A model generated the notes under the pieces. That model ran no database searches, was not told where the DNA came from, and saw only the letters and a program-made list of their open reading frames with translations. Shown here one piece after another: positions 50,505-58,811 of a DNA stretch of 63,274 bases (the first letter of the stretch is position 1; every line of letters begins with the position of its first letter). The stretch lies in contig JADFXD010000008.1 in assembly GCA_015233725.1 (NCBI GenBank), positions 1 through 63,274 of the forward strand, read 5' to 3'. The stretch is from Nitrospirota bacterium (GTDB lineage Bacteria > Nitrospirota > Thermodesulfovibrionia > Thermodesulfovibrionales > Magnetobacteriaceae). A program made the translations under genes and the position numbers.

Positions 50505-51314
50505 TTACAAAAAATAGTAAAACAGGGTTGTGAAGAAGAAGTCAAAGAATATTACCAGAAATATTGAAGATACCACCGATGCGGTTGTGCGCATACCGAC
50601 CTCTTCGGCTCCGGCCTTTACCTTGAATCCGTGATAGGCCCCCACTAGTGTTATGACCACACCGAAGGCCCATGCCTTGACAAGGCCCGTTAAGAGGTCT
50701 TTGACCGAGAGGGCGTTGAGGGTTTCGACGTAATAGCTGTAGGGATAGAGCTCCAGGAGGCTGATGGCGAGCAGGAATCCTCCGAGCATACCGATCAGGT
50801 CAAAGAAGGCCGTCAGGGCAGGCTGCATGAGCATCAAGGCAATGAGTTTGGGCACGACGAGGAATCTCACGGGGTTTATGCCCATTGTATCGAGGGCGTC
50901 GATCTCCTCGGCGGCCTTCATCGAGCCGATCTCCGCGGCAAAGGCAGAGCCGCTCCTGCCTGCCACTATGATAGCGGTGATGATTGGTCCCAGTTCTCGT
51001 GTTATGGAGACGCCCACGAGGTCTGCAACATAGATGAGCGCCCCAAACTTCCTCAACTGATACGCCGCCTGAAGTGCAAGGATCACACCGACGAAAAAGC
51101 CAATTATCGCCACAATCGGGACCGCGTTGTAGCCGGTCCTGACGATCTCCGTTATGACTGCCCTGAAGCGTATCTGCTTGCCCTTGAGGGGGGATATCAG
51201 CGTCCAGTAAAAGACGTCATTGATCAGGCTGGAGACCTCGTGCAGGTTATCCAGGACATAGATGGTCTTGCGTCCTATCAGGCCAAAGAGGCTTTCAACC
51301 CTTAATGGCATCAT
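50505..51314 (-). CDS. mlaE: MlaE-like lipid ABC permease
   Basis: The 269 residues match the MlaE/DUF140 family: five to six membrane helices, ELGPIITAIIVAGRSGSAFAAEIGSMKAAEEIDALDTMGI near residue 125 as the signature, and GAYHGFKVKAGAEEVGMRTTASVV near the C-terminus. It moves phospholipid with MlaF. Its start overlaps the STAS gene by 20 bases, so translation is coupled to the partner-switching genes. No MlaD or MlaC gene is visible. Confidence 0.94.
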   Translation of the reverse strand: MMPLRVESLFGLIGRKTIYVLDNLHEVSSLINDVFYWTLISPLKGKQIRFRAVITEIVRTGYNAVPIVAIIGFFVGVILALQAAYQLRKFGALIYVADLVGVSITRELGPIITAIIVAGRSGSAFAAEIGSMKAAEEIDALDTMGINPVRFLVVPKLIALMLMQPALTAFFDLIGMLGGFLLAISLLELYPYSYYVETLNALSVKDLLTGLVKAWAFGVVITLVGAYHGFKVKAGAEEVGMRTTASVVSSIFLVIFFDFFFTTLFYYFL

Positions 51315-51624
51315 CTACGCTTTCGTACATCTCAAAGACCTTGTCGAGCTTGGAGAAGTTAAATATCCTCATGATCGACTCCGGAACCTCTGCTATCTTG
51401 AGTTTGCCTTTATAGGGCATCATCCTCTTAAGGGCCTCAACGAAGGTGGCTATCCCTGAGCTGTCTATGTAGGTGACGTCGTGAAGGGCAATTATTATCG
51501 TGGAGGTCTTCTTTTTTATAAGGGTGAGCAGTTGTTTTCTCAGCTCAGGGGATGAGTACATGTCGATCTCCCCCGATGGGCTTACAACTGTGACACCGTT
51601 ATTATCTATCAAATCAACTTTCAT
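51295..51624 (-). CDS. STAS domain protein (anti-sigma factor antagonist or MlaB-like)
   Basis: The 109-residue protein has the STAS pattern VVSPSGEIDMYSSPELRKQLL, then TIIIALHDVTYIDSSGIATFVEALKRM, where the first serine in DSSG is the usual phosphorylation site. In Bacillus-type partner switching, an unphosphorylated antagonist binds the anti-sigma kinase; in Mla systems a STAS protein (MlaB) sits on MlaF. Here it is coded between a kinase of the first type and MlaE, so either or both roles are possible. Confidence 0.9.
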   Translation of the reverse strand: MKVDLIDNNGVTVVSPSGEIDMYSSPELRKQLLTLIKKKTSTIIIALHDVTYIDSSGIATFVEALKRMMPYKGKLKIAEVPESIMRIFNFSKLDKVFEMYESVDDAIKG

Positions 51625-52039
51625 TGCTTCTCCTGATGGTTCTTACAAGTATTAAGCGGTTTCCCCCCTGCTTGGTCTCGTCGTAGGCGATGGAGTCAAA
51701 GACCTTCTTTATGATATGCAGGCCAAGGCCACCTACTCTGACCTCATCGAGGTTCCTTTGCTTGAGGTCACTGAGGCTGGTCTTGGGGGCATCGTCCTCT
51801 ATTGTGACCTCAAAGGAGTCCTCAAGGCACCTGAAGCCTATAACAATCTGCCTCTGGGTATCCCCCTTGTAGGCGTGTCTTATCACGTTTGAACATGCCT
51901 CATCGATTGCGCTTCTGATATCCTCCACGTCCTGGCGACACAGGCCGTAGAGCTCCGCAGTTAGTACCGCCACCGCTCGCACAACCGAGAGGTACTTGGG
52001 GTGTGATGCAACACGTAACACTACCTGTTCTGTCATCAT
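51614..52039 (-). CDS. RsbW/SpoIIAB-like serine kinase/anti-sigma factor
   Basis: The 141-residue HATPase_c protein shows DIRSAIDEACSNVIRHAYKG (N-box), FEVTIEDDAP and GGLGLHIIKKVFDSIAYD (G-boxes). Such proteins phosphorylate STAS antagonists and bind a sigma factor or other target. It overlaps the STAS gene by 11 bases and begins right after the phosphatase stop codon, so all three are one module. No sigma factor gene is nearby; the target could be outside the window or could be the lipid transporter. Confidence 0.92.
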   Translation of the reverse strand: MMTEQVVLRVASHPKYLSVVRAVAVLTAELYGLCRQDVEDIRSAIDEACSNVIRHAYKGDTQRQIVIGFRCLEDSFEVTIEDDAPKTSLSDLKQRNLDEVRVGGLGLHIIKKVFDSIAYDETKQGGNRLILVRTIRRSNES

Positions 52040-52864
52040 CTAATTATATATTAACTCAACCAGCGTTATGTCATCGACCCTGCGTTTGGTTCCCTCTGAG
52101 AACTTGTTGACATAACATATAACCGAGTCTATCAGGTTATGTTTATCCTCGTCTTGCCCGATGCGGGACGCTCCTGCCTGGCTGAGAAAGGCCACAAGGG
52201 CGTCAAATCCCAGACGATGCTGCGCCCTGTCCTTTGTGTCAAAGACGCCGTCGGTTATCAACAGCAGCCTGTCGCCCCTCTGGAGGGTCATGGAGGTCAT
52301 GGGATACTCCGTGGTTATGATGCCCAGCGGGGGACCGCCGGGGACGTCTATGACCGTTACCTTGTTATCTCTGATCAACAAAAACGGTGGATGTCCCCCA
52401 TTTGAAACGGCCAACACGCCAGTGGATACGTCTACGATAATATACACGGCGGTGACAAACATCCCGCGTGGGCCTTTGAGCAATCCGGCGTTGAGCTTGC
52501 CCAGGGCAACGTTGGGTGTCTTTTCAAGACGGGCCTTGTGTCTGAAGTCGCCGATAATCTTTGCCATGTACGTGGCGGCCGATACCCCCTTGCCAGAGAC
52601 ATCTCCAACAAAGATGCCAACCTTGCCCTCTACCGGCTCCAGGAAGTCATAGATGTCACCTCCGACCTTTTCGGCGGGTATGTTGACGGCAAAGACCTCG
52701 ATGGCCCCCCGTCTAAACACCGACGACTCCGGCAGAACCCCCCTCTGCAACACCGAGGACACTATAGACAACACCCCTCTGACGCCCTGCAGATTATCCA
52801 CCCCTCTCTCCAACGTCCTGAGACATGTCTCAACAACAGCGACTCCTTTGTCATTAACTACCAT
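52040..52864 (-). CDS. SpoIIE/RsbU-like PP2C serine phosphatase
   Basis: The 274 residues hold a short N-terminal helix region and a complete PPM phosphatase: VFAVNIPAEKVGGDIYDFLEPVEGKVGIFVGDVSGKGVSAATYMAKIIG with its metal aspartates, then AVSNGGHPPFLLI, and LLITDGVFDTKD. It should dephosphorylate the STAS protein and switch partners. It lacks any receiver, PAS or membrane domain, so the signal input is not visible. First gene of the switch-mlaE operon; the ATG at 52864 has no strong ribosome binding site. Confidence 0.93.
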   Translation of the reverse strand: MVVNDKGVAVVETCLRTLERGVDNLQGVRGVLSIVSSVLQRGVLPESSVFRRGAIEVFAVNIPAEKVGGDIYDFLEPVEGKVGIFVGDVSGKGVSAATYMAKIIGDFRHKARLEKTPNVALGKLNAGLLKGPRGMFVTAVYIIVDVSTGVLAVSNGGHPPFLLIRDNKVTVIDVPGGPPLGIITTEYPMTSMTLQRGDRLLLITDGVFDTKDRAQHRLGFDALVAFLSQAGASRIGQDEDKHNLIDSVICYVNKFSEGTKRRVDDITLVELIYN

Positions 52865-52919
52865 CTGAAATTATATCATATTACAGATGGTATTTGCCTG
52901 TGATAAATACTGGCGTTGA

Positions 52920-52986
52920 AGGGGAGCCAGGAGCGTCCTGGAGCGACAAAGAAGCTCCGTCGCCCCCTTCTTTCTTTCTTCTTTTA
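52920..52986 (+). repeat. Palindromic repeat between the phosphatase gene and the metal permease gene
   Basis: CCAGGAGCGTCCTGGAGCG, ACAAAGAAGCTCCG, CGCCCCCTTCTTTCTTTCTTC. It lacks the GGGGTCAAGG part. The tail ends on the permease stop codon. Confidence 0.83.
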
Positions 52987-53769
52987 TTTACGTTGCCACT
53001 TCAGGGCGAGGCTTGCAAAGAATACGGCACTCATGGAGGCTACGATCAATGGGGCTGTTGGGATATCGAGGCTGTATGACGCGGCTATTGCGAGGATGCT
53101 CACAACGAGTCCTGTTAGCCATCCTATGATGAGCATATTCGCGGGACTTTTTGTAAACAGTTTCCCTATCAAGGCAGGTATTACCAAAAAGGAAAATACC
53201 TGTAAGATACCAGCCAGCTTTACAGAACTGGTAAGGACAAGGGCAAAACTCAGGAAAAAAAGAAATTCCCATAAAAACCCTCCCTTGCCCTCGTAAGAGA
53301 GACAGAAGAACCTGCGCCTGAAGATGAAATGAAATGCCCCGATTGTCGCGTACAGGCAAAAGGTCTCAATGAGTTCTTTTTTTGTTACCCACAGTATGTT
53401 TCCATTTAGGATCGCCTTAAACTCGTCAAAACCGTGAGGCGTCCGCTCAAGTATCAATATGCTTGCGGCAAGGGAGAAGACATACATCACCCCGATAAAC
53501 GCCTCCACATTGATGTGGCGTGATATCGCCTTTGAACAGGACAGGATCAATGCCCCGATAACAGCAAATACAATAGAGTACAGGTCATGCCCCTGCCCAT
53601 CATGCCCCCCAAGAAAGGAGACGGCAATGCCTAAGGCGATAAACTGCGCCAGTGAGAGATCGACAAAGATAATCCCCCTCTCAAGTACATGTATGCCAAA
53701 ATATGCGTGTATCGATATCAACAATACACAGGCCAGAAATGGATACATAAGAAAAAATAGTGTCTCCAT
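52984..53769 (-). CDS. Zinc/manganese ABC transporter permease (ZnuB/MntB-like)
   Basis: From ATG 53769 the product has 261 residues and eight or nine membrane helices. ERGIIFVDLSLAQFIALGIAVSFL, the conserved FKAILNGNILWVT region, and LAGILQVFSFLVIPALIGKLFT are characteristic of ABC-3 metal permeases. A longer frame from 53850 reads through a repeat. It would work with the ZnuA-like binding protein encoded upstream; the ATPase is absent from this window. Confidence 0.88.
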   Translation of the reverse strand: METLFFLMYPFLACVLLISIHAYFGIHVLERGIIFVDLSLAQFIALGIAVSFLGGHDGQGHDLYSIVFAVIGALILSCSKAISRHINVEAFIGVMYVFSLAASILILERTPHGFDEFKAILNGNILWVTKKELIETFCLYATIGAFHFIFRRRFFCLSYEGKGGFLWEFLFFLSFALVLTSSVKLAGILQVFSFLVIPALIGKLFTKSPANMLIIGWLTGLVVSILAIAASYSLDIPTAPLIVASMSAVFFASLALKWQRK

Positions 53770-53801
53770 CGTTATAAGCACCTGCCCATAGTTAAATATA
53801 C

Positions 53802-53955
53802 GAAAGAAAAGAGAAAGAAGATGGGGACTCCGTCCCCTTGCCCCCTGCAAGGAGGGCGGCTCCGCCCCCTCCTTGACCTCCCCTGCAAGGGGAGGGGTGA
53901 AGCACCCCGGCTACGAAGAAGTCCCCTTGACCCCATAAGTCTCAATCCTAACTTT
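53802..53955 (-). repeat. Long composite palindromic repeat between znuA-like and permease genes
   Basis: It holds a GGGGACGGAGTCCCC stem, a GGGGGCGGAGCCGCCC stem, AGGGGAGGGGTGAAGCACCCC, the GGCTACGAAGAAGTCC block and an AAGTTAGGATTGAGACTTATGGGG head. It shares blocks with the copies at 243 and 63189. Confidence 0.85.
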
Positions 53956-53976
53956 ATGTCCATATGTTTATCCTCC

Positions 53977-54855
53977 TTACTTCAGCAACGAGACGACCTT
54001 GTCCATAAAGGAAAACCAGTCTTGTCCGTTTTCTACATCTGCGGGGAGCTCAACCCAGGGCACTCCGGTCTTGTCGGAGATGAATTGAACCTCGTTTTTT
54101 GGATAAAAGACAGAGGTGATAATCTTATCCGGTTTTGCTCTCTTTATGACCTCTATTAATTGTTCAACCCCCCGTGAAGAAGGCGCTATGCCTGGTTTGT
54201 CTTCTACGTATCCTATGATCGTGAAACCAAAATCGCTGGCAAGGTAGTCATACAGGGCGTGATAGGCGACAACTTTTTTGCCCTTTAATGGCACCATACT
54301 CCATTGCCTCTGCCTCTCGTCAAATTGCTTCCTCAATGACGCCAGGTTGGCCATGTAGAAGGCCTCATCAGCAGGGTCGAGCCTTGACAGCGTATCGGTT
54401 ATCCCCTCCGCGACGCGGATAATGTTCCTCGGTGAGAAGTGATAGTGGGGGTTGCCAAGGGGGTGGACATCCCCCATGCTTCTATCTGTTGCGGCGACCT
54501 TTCCTATTGCAGAGACATAGCCTGAACAATCGAGGTTGCCTGGCTTGCCTGATTGGATATTGGGATTTCTGGAAGACTCTATAATCACGGGAAGATAGCC
54601 GATCTCCAGGTCAAGGCCATTGTAGATAAGCAGGTCGGCCTTTCTGGCCGCAAGGATCATACTTGGCTTTGGCTCAAGGTAATGAGGGTCCTGGTTGGCC
54701 CTCACGAGGGTGGTTACCTCTACCCTGTCTTGTCCGATCTGTCTTGTTATGCTACCTATCCAGGGAAGCGTTGCCACGACATTTAACCTGGCATCGGCAT
54801 AACTCGAAAACGCAAAAATCAACGCTAAACATATCAATATCTCTTTCATATACAT
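53977..54855 (-). CDS. znuA: ZnuA-like periplasmic metal-binding protein
   Basis: The 292-residue protein has a signal peptide (EILICLALIFAFSSYADA) and the cluster A-I fold: NQDPHYLEPKPSMILAARKADLLIYNGLDLE, GNPHYHFSPRN, VAYHALYDYLASDFGFTIIGYVEDKPGIAPSS and KIITSVFYPKN. Histidines in DPHYL, NPHYH and AYHAL are expected metal ligands; there is no long histidine-rich loop. Zinc or manganese cannot be told apart. It follows the outer-membrane protein gene by 11 bases in one operon. Confidence 0.9.
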   Translation of the reverse strand: MYMKEILICLALIFAFSSYADARLNVVATLPWIGSITRQIGQDRVEVTTLVRANQDPHYLEPKPSMILAARKADLLIYNGLDLEIGYLPVIIESSRNPNIQSGKPGNLDCSGYVSAIGKVAATDRSMGDVHPLGNPHYHFSPRNIIRVAEGITDTLSRLDPADEAFYMANLASLRKQFDERQRQWSMVPLKGKKVVAYHALYDYLASDFGFTIIGYVEDKPGIAPSSRGVEQLIEVIKRAKPDKIITSVFYPKNEVQFISDKTGVPWVELPADVENGQDWFSFMDKVVSLLK

Positions 54856-54866
54856 GATGGTCTCCC

Positions 54867-56282
54867 TTAAAATGTGTGTGCTCCGTGAGCTCCAATCCCG
54901 AGTATGACCTGCAGGAATAGCTCGTTGTTTGTCTTATCGTCCCTACCTGAGCGGTCGTAGTTATACTGTAGCCGAAGCCTGGAAAACTCCGTGAGGTCAA
55001 GAGACATCTCCGTTGATGCCCTCCAGGGGGCGTTGCCAAATGATTGAGACAGGTCTCCTTGTCTTTGAAAGTCATCCCTGAAGATGCCAAGCCTGTCGTA
55101 TCTGACACCCCAGGTCCATAACCCAAATTGATACGCACTCTGTATGTAAAACCCATCCTGCTGTCTTTTCAGTGGCGATATCTTTAATGACGTCTCATTG
55201 GTAAGGTCACCGCTCTGGCTTCTCAAGAGATACTCGCTCTGCAGCGTGAGGCTGCTTAACCTCGATGGTTTCCACTTATAGGTAAACTCAACCCCATACA
55301 GCGTGGAGTTACCTACAAAGATTGTGTTATCAGCGATGGCGTTTGAGCGTGTCTTGCCGCTTATTAGGGATAGCCCCGTCAGGATGGTAGAATCATCGCC
55401 GATGTCAAAGGACACCTTTGCGAATGCCGTATAGGCATGGGGTGCAGACTCGGCATCTTTGCCAAACAGGATATCATTGTCCCCTTGCAGCGCCTCTGCC
55501 CCGATGGTAAGGGGTATGAGCAAGTCCGGCAGATATGTGACCTGCACACCCTTTTCATCAATCCCCTCGCTGCCTGTAAATGCCTTGTAGGCAAGCGGGG
55601 CATCGACGAAGCTCCAGACATGGCTGTGTTGCGCATTGAGTCTGCCAAAGCCGCTCCTGAATTTACCACCCTTTATCTGGAGGCCATCGGGCAGCGCCGT
55701 GGTTGTAAAGTACGCCTCCTCAATTGATACGCCATCCTCGGTGACAGGGATCGTTGTATAGAGGTTGAAGTAAGGGTCAACGGGGGCAAATATATAGAGT
55801 TCAGCGGAGTCCAGGTTAAATCCCCTGGTGTTGGCCATATCCGCCGTGACCTGAGAATTGGTGTAGTACCCCGGGATTCCTCTGTTTTTAAGCGTGGAAT
55901 CGGTCATCTGCGATGCGTACCCATATGTGTTTAGGACCACGGAGATGTTTGGGTTAAGCATCGAAGAGGCGCCAAATAGCCCGCCTACCGATAACGACTT
56001 TGGCTGCTTCTGCTGACCTTCCTCCTGTGTTGTAGTAACCGGCAGAGGTTTGGTTGATCCTTGAGCCTCAGCGGATTTTAGTTTGCCCAGCTCGTCCTTG
56101 AGGCCTTCGATTAAGTTCTGTTGGCCCTTTATCGTCTCTTGCTGTTTCTTTAACGTCTCTTCCAGGTCACTCAACCTCTTTTCTATGTCTTGTCCATAAG
56201 CAATGGAGGCATAAAAACCTGGAGACACTAAAAGTATCAGGGCGAATATTATGAGATATATCTCTTGCCGTGATTTTTGCAT
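54867..56282 (-). CDS. Outer-membrane beta-barrel protein, probable metal-uptake porin
   Basis: The 471 residues have a signal peptide (IIFALILLVSPGFYASIAYGQ), a periplasmic coiled coil (EKRLSDLEETLKKQQETIKG) and a beta-rich C-terminal part typical of porin-like barrels (ELYIFAPVDPYFNLYTTIPV, GLQIKGGKFRSGFGRLNAQH, LTLQSEYLLRSQ, FLQVILGIGAHGAHTF with a terminal aromatic residue). Position before znuA suggests that it lets metal cross the outer membrane. It matches the broad group of zinc-regulated porin-like proteins, but the ligand is an inference. Confidence 0.75.
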   Translation of the reverse strand: MQKSRQEIYLIIFALILLVSPGFYASIAYGQDIEKRLSDLEETLKKQQETIKGQQNLIEGLKDELGKLKSAEAQGSTKPLPVTTTQEEGQQKQPKSLSVGGLFGASSMLNPNISVVLNTYGYASQMTDSTLKNRGIPGYYTNSQVTADMANTRGFNLDSAELYIFAPVDPYFNLYTTIPVTEDGVSIEEAYFTTTALPDGLQIKGGKFRSGFGRLNAQHSHVWSFVDAPLAYKAFTGSEGIDEKGVQVTYLPDLLIPLTIGAEALQGDNDILFGKDAESAPHAYTAFAKVSFDIGDDSTILTGLSLISGKTRSNAIADNTIFVGNSTLYGVEFTYKWKPSRLSSLTLQSEYLLRSQSGDLTNETSLKISPLKRQQDGFYIQSAYQFGLWTWGVRYDRLGIFRDDFQRQGDLSQSFGNAPWRASTEMSLDLTEFSRLRLQYNYDRSGRDDKTNNELFLQVILGIGAHGAHTF

Positions 56283-56304
56283 AATTCACCTCTTTTATTT
56301 TTAC

Positions 56305-56411
56305 CGAAGAGAAAAAGGGGGCGGCGCTGCTTCTTTGTCGCTCCAGGACGCTCCTGGCCCCCCCTGCAAGGGCACCAGTGCCCTTGACCCCATAATATCT
56401 TGTTCACAGTG
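56305..56411 (-). repeat. Palindromic intergenic repeat upstream of the outer-membrane protein gene
   Basis: Minus strand: CACTGTGAACAAGATATTATGGGG head, AAGGGCACTGGTGCCCTT stem, GCCAGGAGCGTCCTGGAGCGACAAAGAAGC block and GGCGCCGCC stem. Confidence 0.88.
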
Positions 56412-56492
56412 CATGATTATGCACAATATTGCCGAACTATTATGGATACCACAGCCCTCTAGGGCAAAATGGTACAACGGTGGAAAAGGTAT

Positions 56493-56774
56493 CTAAAGCA
56501 GGATGGTTGAGGGAGGTGCTCTGACTAAAAACAGCCCTTTTGCGCAATGCAGCAGGGATTGTGGCTCATCGGGACTTAAACGTAATGCTACCTCACTAAA
56601 CAGAGGGTATAGACTAAAGCTATCCTCCGCGACCCCATACGTATGTGCCGCGGTGCAGATTGGACAATTATCATGAGAGTTGCCGTCGCTGTGGTAATGA
56701 AGACCTATTACAATAGAGAAAATAACATAGAGTATTAATATAAATAGCCTTAATACAGGTACTTTCCGCTTCAT
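56493..56774 (-). CDS. Small DUF2946-like membrane protein with metal-ligand-rich loop
   Basis: From ATG 56774 there are 93 residues: one membrane helix (VLRLFILILYVIFSIVIGLHY) and a loop HYHSDGNSHDNCPICTAAH rich in histidine and cysteine, as in DUF2946 proteins that are linked to copper or zinc handling. The C-terminal part is soluble. It precedes the metal-uptake genes on the same strand. A start at 56819 would add 15 residues with no further support. Confidence 0.65.
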   Translation of the reverse strand: MKRKVPVLRLFILILYVIFSIVIGLHYHSDGNSHDNCPICTAAHTYGVAEDSFSLYPLFSEVALRLSPDEPQSLLHCAKGLFLVRAPPSTILL

Positions 56775-56821
56775 AGGGGTATTGAAACATAAAATCAACG
56801 CACCTGTCAAGTTAAGCAAAC

Positions 56822-56870
56822 CCGCCCTTTACGGGGTCAAGGGGTCCGTGACCCCATAATCGTCAATCCG
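56822..56870. repeat. Minimal repeat copy
   Basis: ACGGGGTCAAGGGGTCCGTGACCCCATAATCGTCAATCCG contains the first stem only, closed directly by the head sequence in inverted form, so the whole unit is one long palindrome. Confidence 0.75.
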
Positions 56871-57026
56871 ACCTGTTGCAAGGAGCGATCCGAATCAATT
56901 TTATAAATATATCTATGTTCATGTGCTTATTGTCCGCATTAAAAATTTATCACTTTTTTTACAAAAGGTTTGTTATTATATGATAGGTGGTAGAGTTATG
57001 GGCAATTTGTATTGTTTAAGTTGTAA

Positions 57027-57500
57027 ATGGCATGTGAGATGAGAGGGCTTGGGTTTTTTTTTGTTATAGCAACGGTGATATCGTTATTAGTGATTCACTA
57101 CGGCTTGTCTTATAGCAGCAGCGCTGTAAAGGGCAAAAAGGGGACTGTTTCGCTCAAAGGCAACGCTCGCACAGATGTTTTGCCCTCGCCAACGCCCAAC
57201 AGTACGCCCCCGGCAACCACGACCTTCCCAAGCATCCCATTCAAAGAGGCCGTAGAGAGTATTAAAGACCTCGAGCTGCCCGAGGAGGCCCTCAAAGACA
57301 AGGGGGCCGTTATCATAAAGAGCGACCCGGCATCGGCAAGGCTGTATCTCGGTGGAAGATTCCTGGGCTACACCCCCTACAAGCTCACCGGACGTATCGG
57401 CAGATACAAGATTGTCCTCAAACAGGATGGTTACTCCCCAAAGACAGATGTGATAAACGTATCTTCTGGTAAGACGGTTATCGTAAAAATAAACATGTGA
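57027..57500 (+). CDS. PEGA domain protein with N-terminal membrane anchor
   Basis: The 157 residues start with a membrane helix (GLGFFFVIATVISLLVIHYGLSY), continue with a proline and threonine-rich linker, and end with a PEGA domain (GAVIIKSDPASARLYLGGRF, LGYTPYKLTGRIGRYKIVLKQDGYSPKTDVINVSSGKTVIVKINM). PEGA is a surface or cell-wall beta domain of unknown ligand. The domain has the proline and glycine residues that define the family. It is placed upstream of the sigma-54 activator gene on the same strand with 125 bases between. Confidence 0.85.
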   Translation: MACEMRGLGFFFVIATVISLLVIHYGLSYSSSAVKGKKGTVSLKGNARTDVLPSPTPNSTPPATTTFPSIPFKEAVESIKDLELPEEALKDKGAVIIKSDPASARLYLGGRFLGYTPYKLTGRIGRYKIVLKQDGYSPKTDVINVSSGKTVIVKINM

Positions 57501-57625
57501 AGTAAAATTCACTGGAATCCATTTTTGATTGTTGGTTATACTGTAGCTGTTGTGATGATTAAGAATAATCTGAGATTTTTAAAGCAAGGTCATTGTGAGG
57601 CTATGATTAACCAGGTGATCGATGG

Positions 57626-58789
57626 ATGGGTGAATTACATGATAGAGTGATGCCTTACAACCCATTACACTTATTTATTGAGCATTTAATCAAATCCATA
57701 AACGCTCATATGGCCTCTGGAGGTATGGGGTCTGAGCGACAATGGATATATGATGTGCAGCGCAGAGGGATTATCTTGTCCGTGTCGGATGATCAGGAGC
57801 AGTACCTTATTTTAGGTCAAAAGGGAAAAGAGACTATTTATAATCAGCTTTTAAATAGTAACAACGCAGAGATGCAGAAGGTTATCGAGAAGATAACCCT
57901 TGTGGCCGGGACGGATTTTTCCGTTATCATCCAGGGAGAGACGGGCACCGGTAAGACCGTGATAGCCCGCCTGTTGCACATCCTCAGCAAGAGGAGCGCA
58001 CACCCCTTTGTCCACGTGGATATAAATGCGGTGCCAGAGTCCCTCATTGAGACGGAGCTCTTTGGCTATGAGAAGGGATCGTTTACGGGGGCATACAGGA
58101 GGAAGAAGGGCTTCTTTGAAAGCGCTAACGGTGGGACTATATTCCTTGATGACATCCAGAACCTCTCCAACAGGGTACAGGGTAAGATACTAAGCGTGGT
58201 GGAAGAAAAGAGGTTCTATCCCGTGGGCACTGCCACTGCCATACACGTGGATGTCAGGCTTGTCGTGGCCACCAACGTGGATATCTCGGTGAGCCTCATG
58301 GACAGGACTATGCGCGATGACCTGTTCTACAGGCTCGGGGAGTTCTTCATCACGGTCCCACCCCTCAGACACAGGCAGGAAGACATACCGGCGTTGTTTC
58401 GGAAGTTTGTCGCCGATACCAGCATCGAGTTAGAGCATAAGGTTGCGGATATCTCAGAGGACGTCTTCACCATCCTCAGGCAATACCAGTGGCCTGGCAA
58501 TATCAGGGAATTGAAAAACGTCGCCAGAAGGGCAACCCTGCTGTGCAAGGCAGGGCAAATCCTCCCCGAACACATCGATATCCAAGGCCAGCAGTCATTG
58601 CCACCAACTTTGGAATCGCCAATCACACCGCTAAAGACCTCCACGGCTGAGGTGGTCAGGCAGAGCGAAAGCAAGGCCATCAAAGACGCCCTCGCCTTCA
58701 CCAACGGAAACAAGACAAAAGCAGCCGCCCTACTCAAGATCGACTACAAAACCCTCATCACCAAAATAAAAGACTACGGCCTCAAATGA
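57626..58789 (+). CDS. Sigma-54-dependent transcriptional activator without receiver domain
   Basis: The 387 residues have an N-terminal region of about 80 residues without recognisable domain, an AAA+ ATPase (GETGTGKTVIARLLH, ELFGYEKGSFTGAYRRKKGFFE, GGTIFLDDI, DDLFYRLGEFFITVPPLRHRQEDI) and a Fis-type helix-turn-helix (TNGNKTKAAALLKIDYKTLITKIKDYG). The sigma-54 contact loop reads GSFTGA instead of the usual GAFTGA; serine here occurs in some active members. It should open promoters with sigma-54 RNA polymerase. The neighbouring polysaccharide or PEGA genes are possible targets. Confidence 0.93.
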   Translation: MGELHDRVMPYNPLHLFIEHLIKSINAHMASGGMGSERQWIYDVQRRGIILSVSDDQEQYLILGQKGKETIYNQLLNSNNAEMQKVIEKITLVAGTDFSVIIQGETGTGKTVIARLLHILSKRSAHPFVHVDINAVPESLIETELFGYEKGSFTGAYRRKKGFFESANGGTIFLDDIQNLSNRVQGKILSVVEEKRFYPVGTATAIHVDVRLVVATNVDISVSLMDRTMRDDLFYRLGEFFITVPPLRHRQEDIPALFRKFVADTSIELEHKVADISEDVFTILRQYQWPGNIRELKNVARRATLLCKAGQILPEHIDIQGQQSLPPTLESPITPLKTSTAEVVRQSESKAIKDALAFTNGNKTKAAALLKIDYKTLITKIKDYGLK

Positions 58790-58798
58790 ACTTTGAGC

Positions 58799-58804
58799 TA
58801 TAAT
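58799..58804 (+). promoter_or_regulatory. -10 box before the DUF4325 gene
   Basis: TATAAT ends seven bases before the ATG, without a ribosome binding site; the transcript would be leaderless or nearly so. Confidence 0.5.
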
Positions 58805-58811
58805 ATACATT

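Noticed and set aside
57501..57655. Short frame ending MINQVIDGWVNYMIE before the sigma-54 activator
   Set aside because: No clear start or ribosome binding site, and it overlaps the activator start; the protein-like look is not enough to call a gene.
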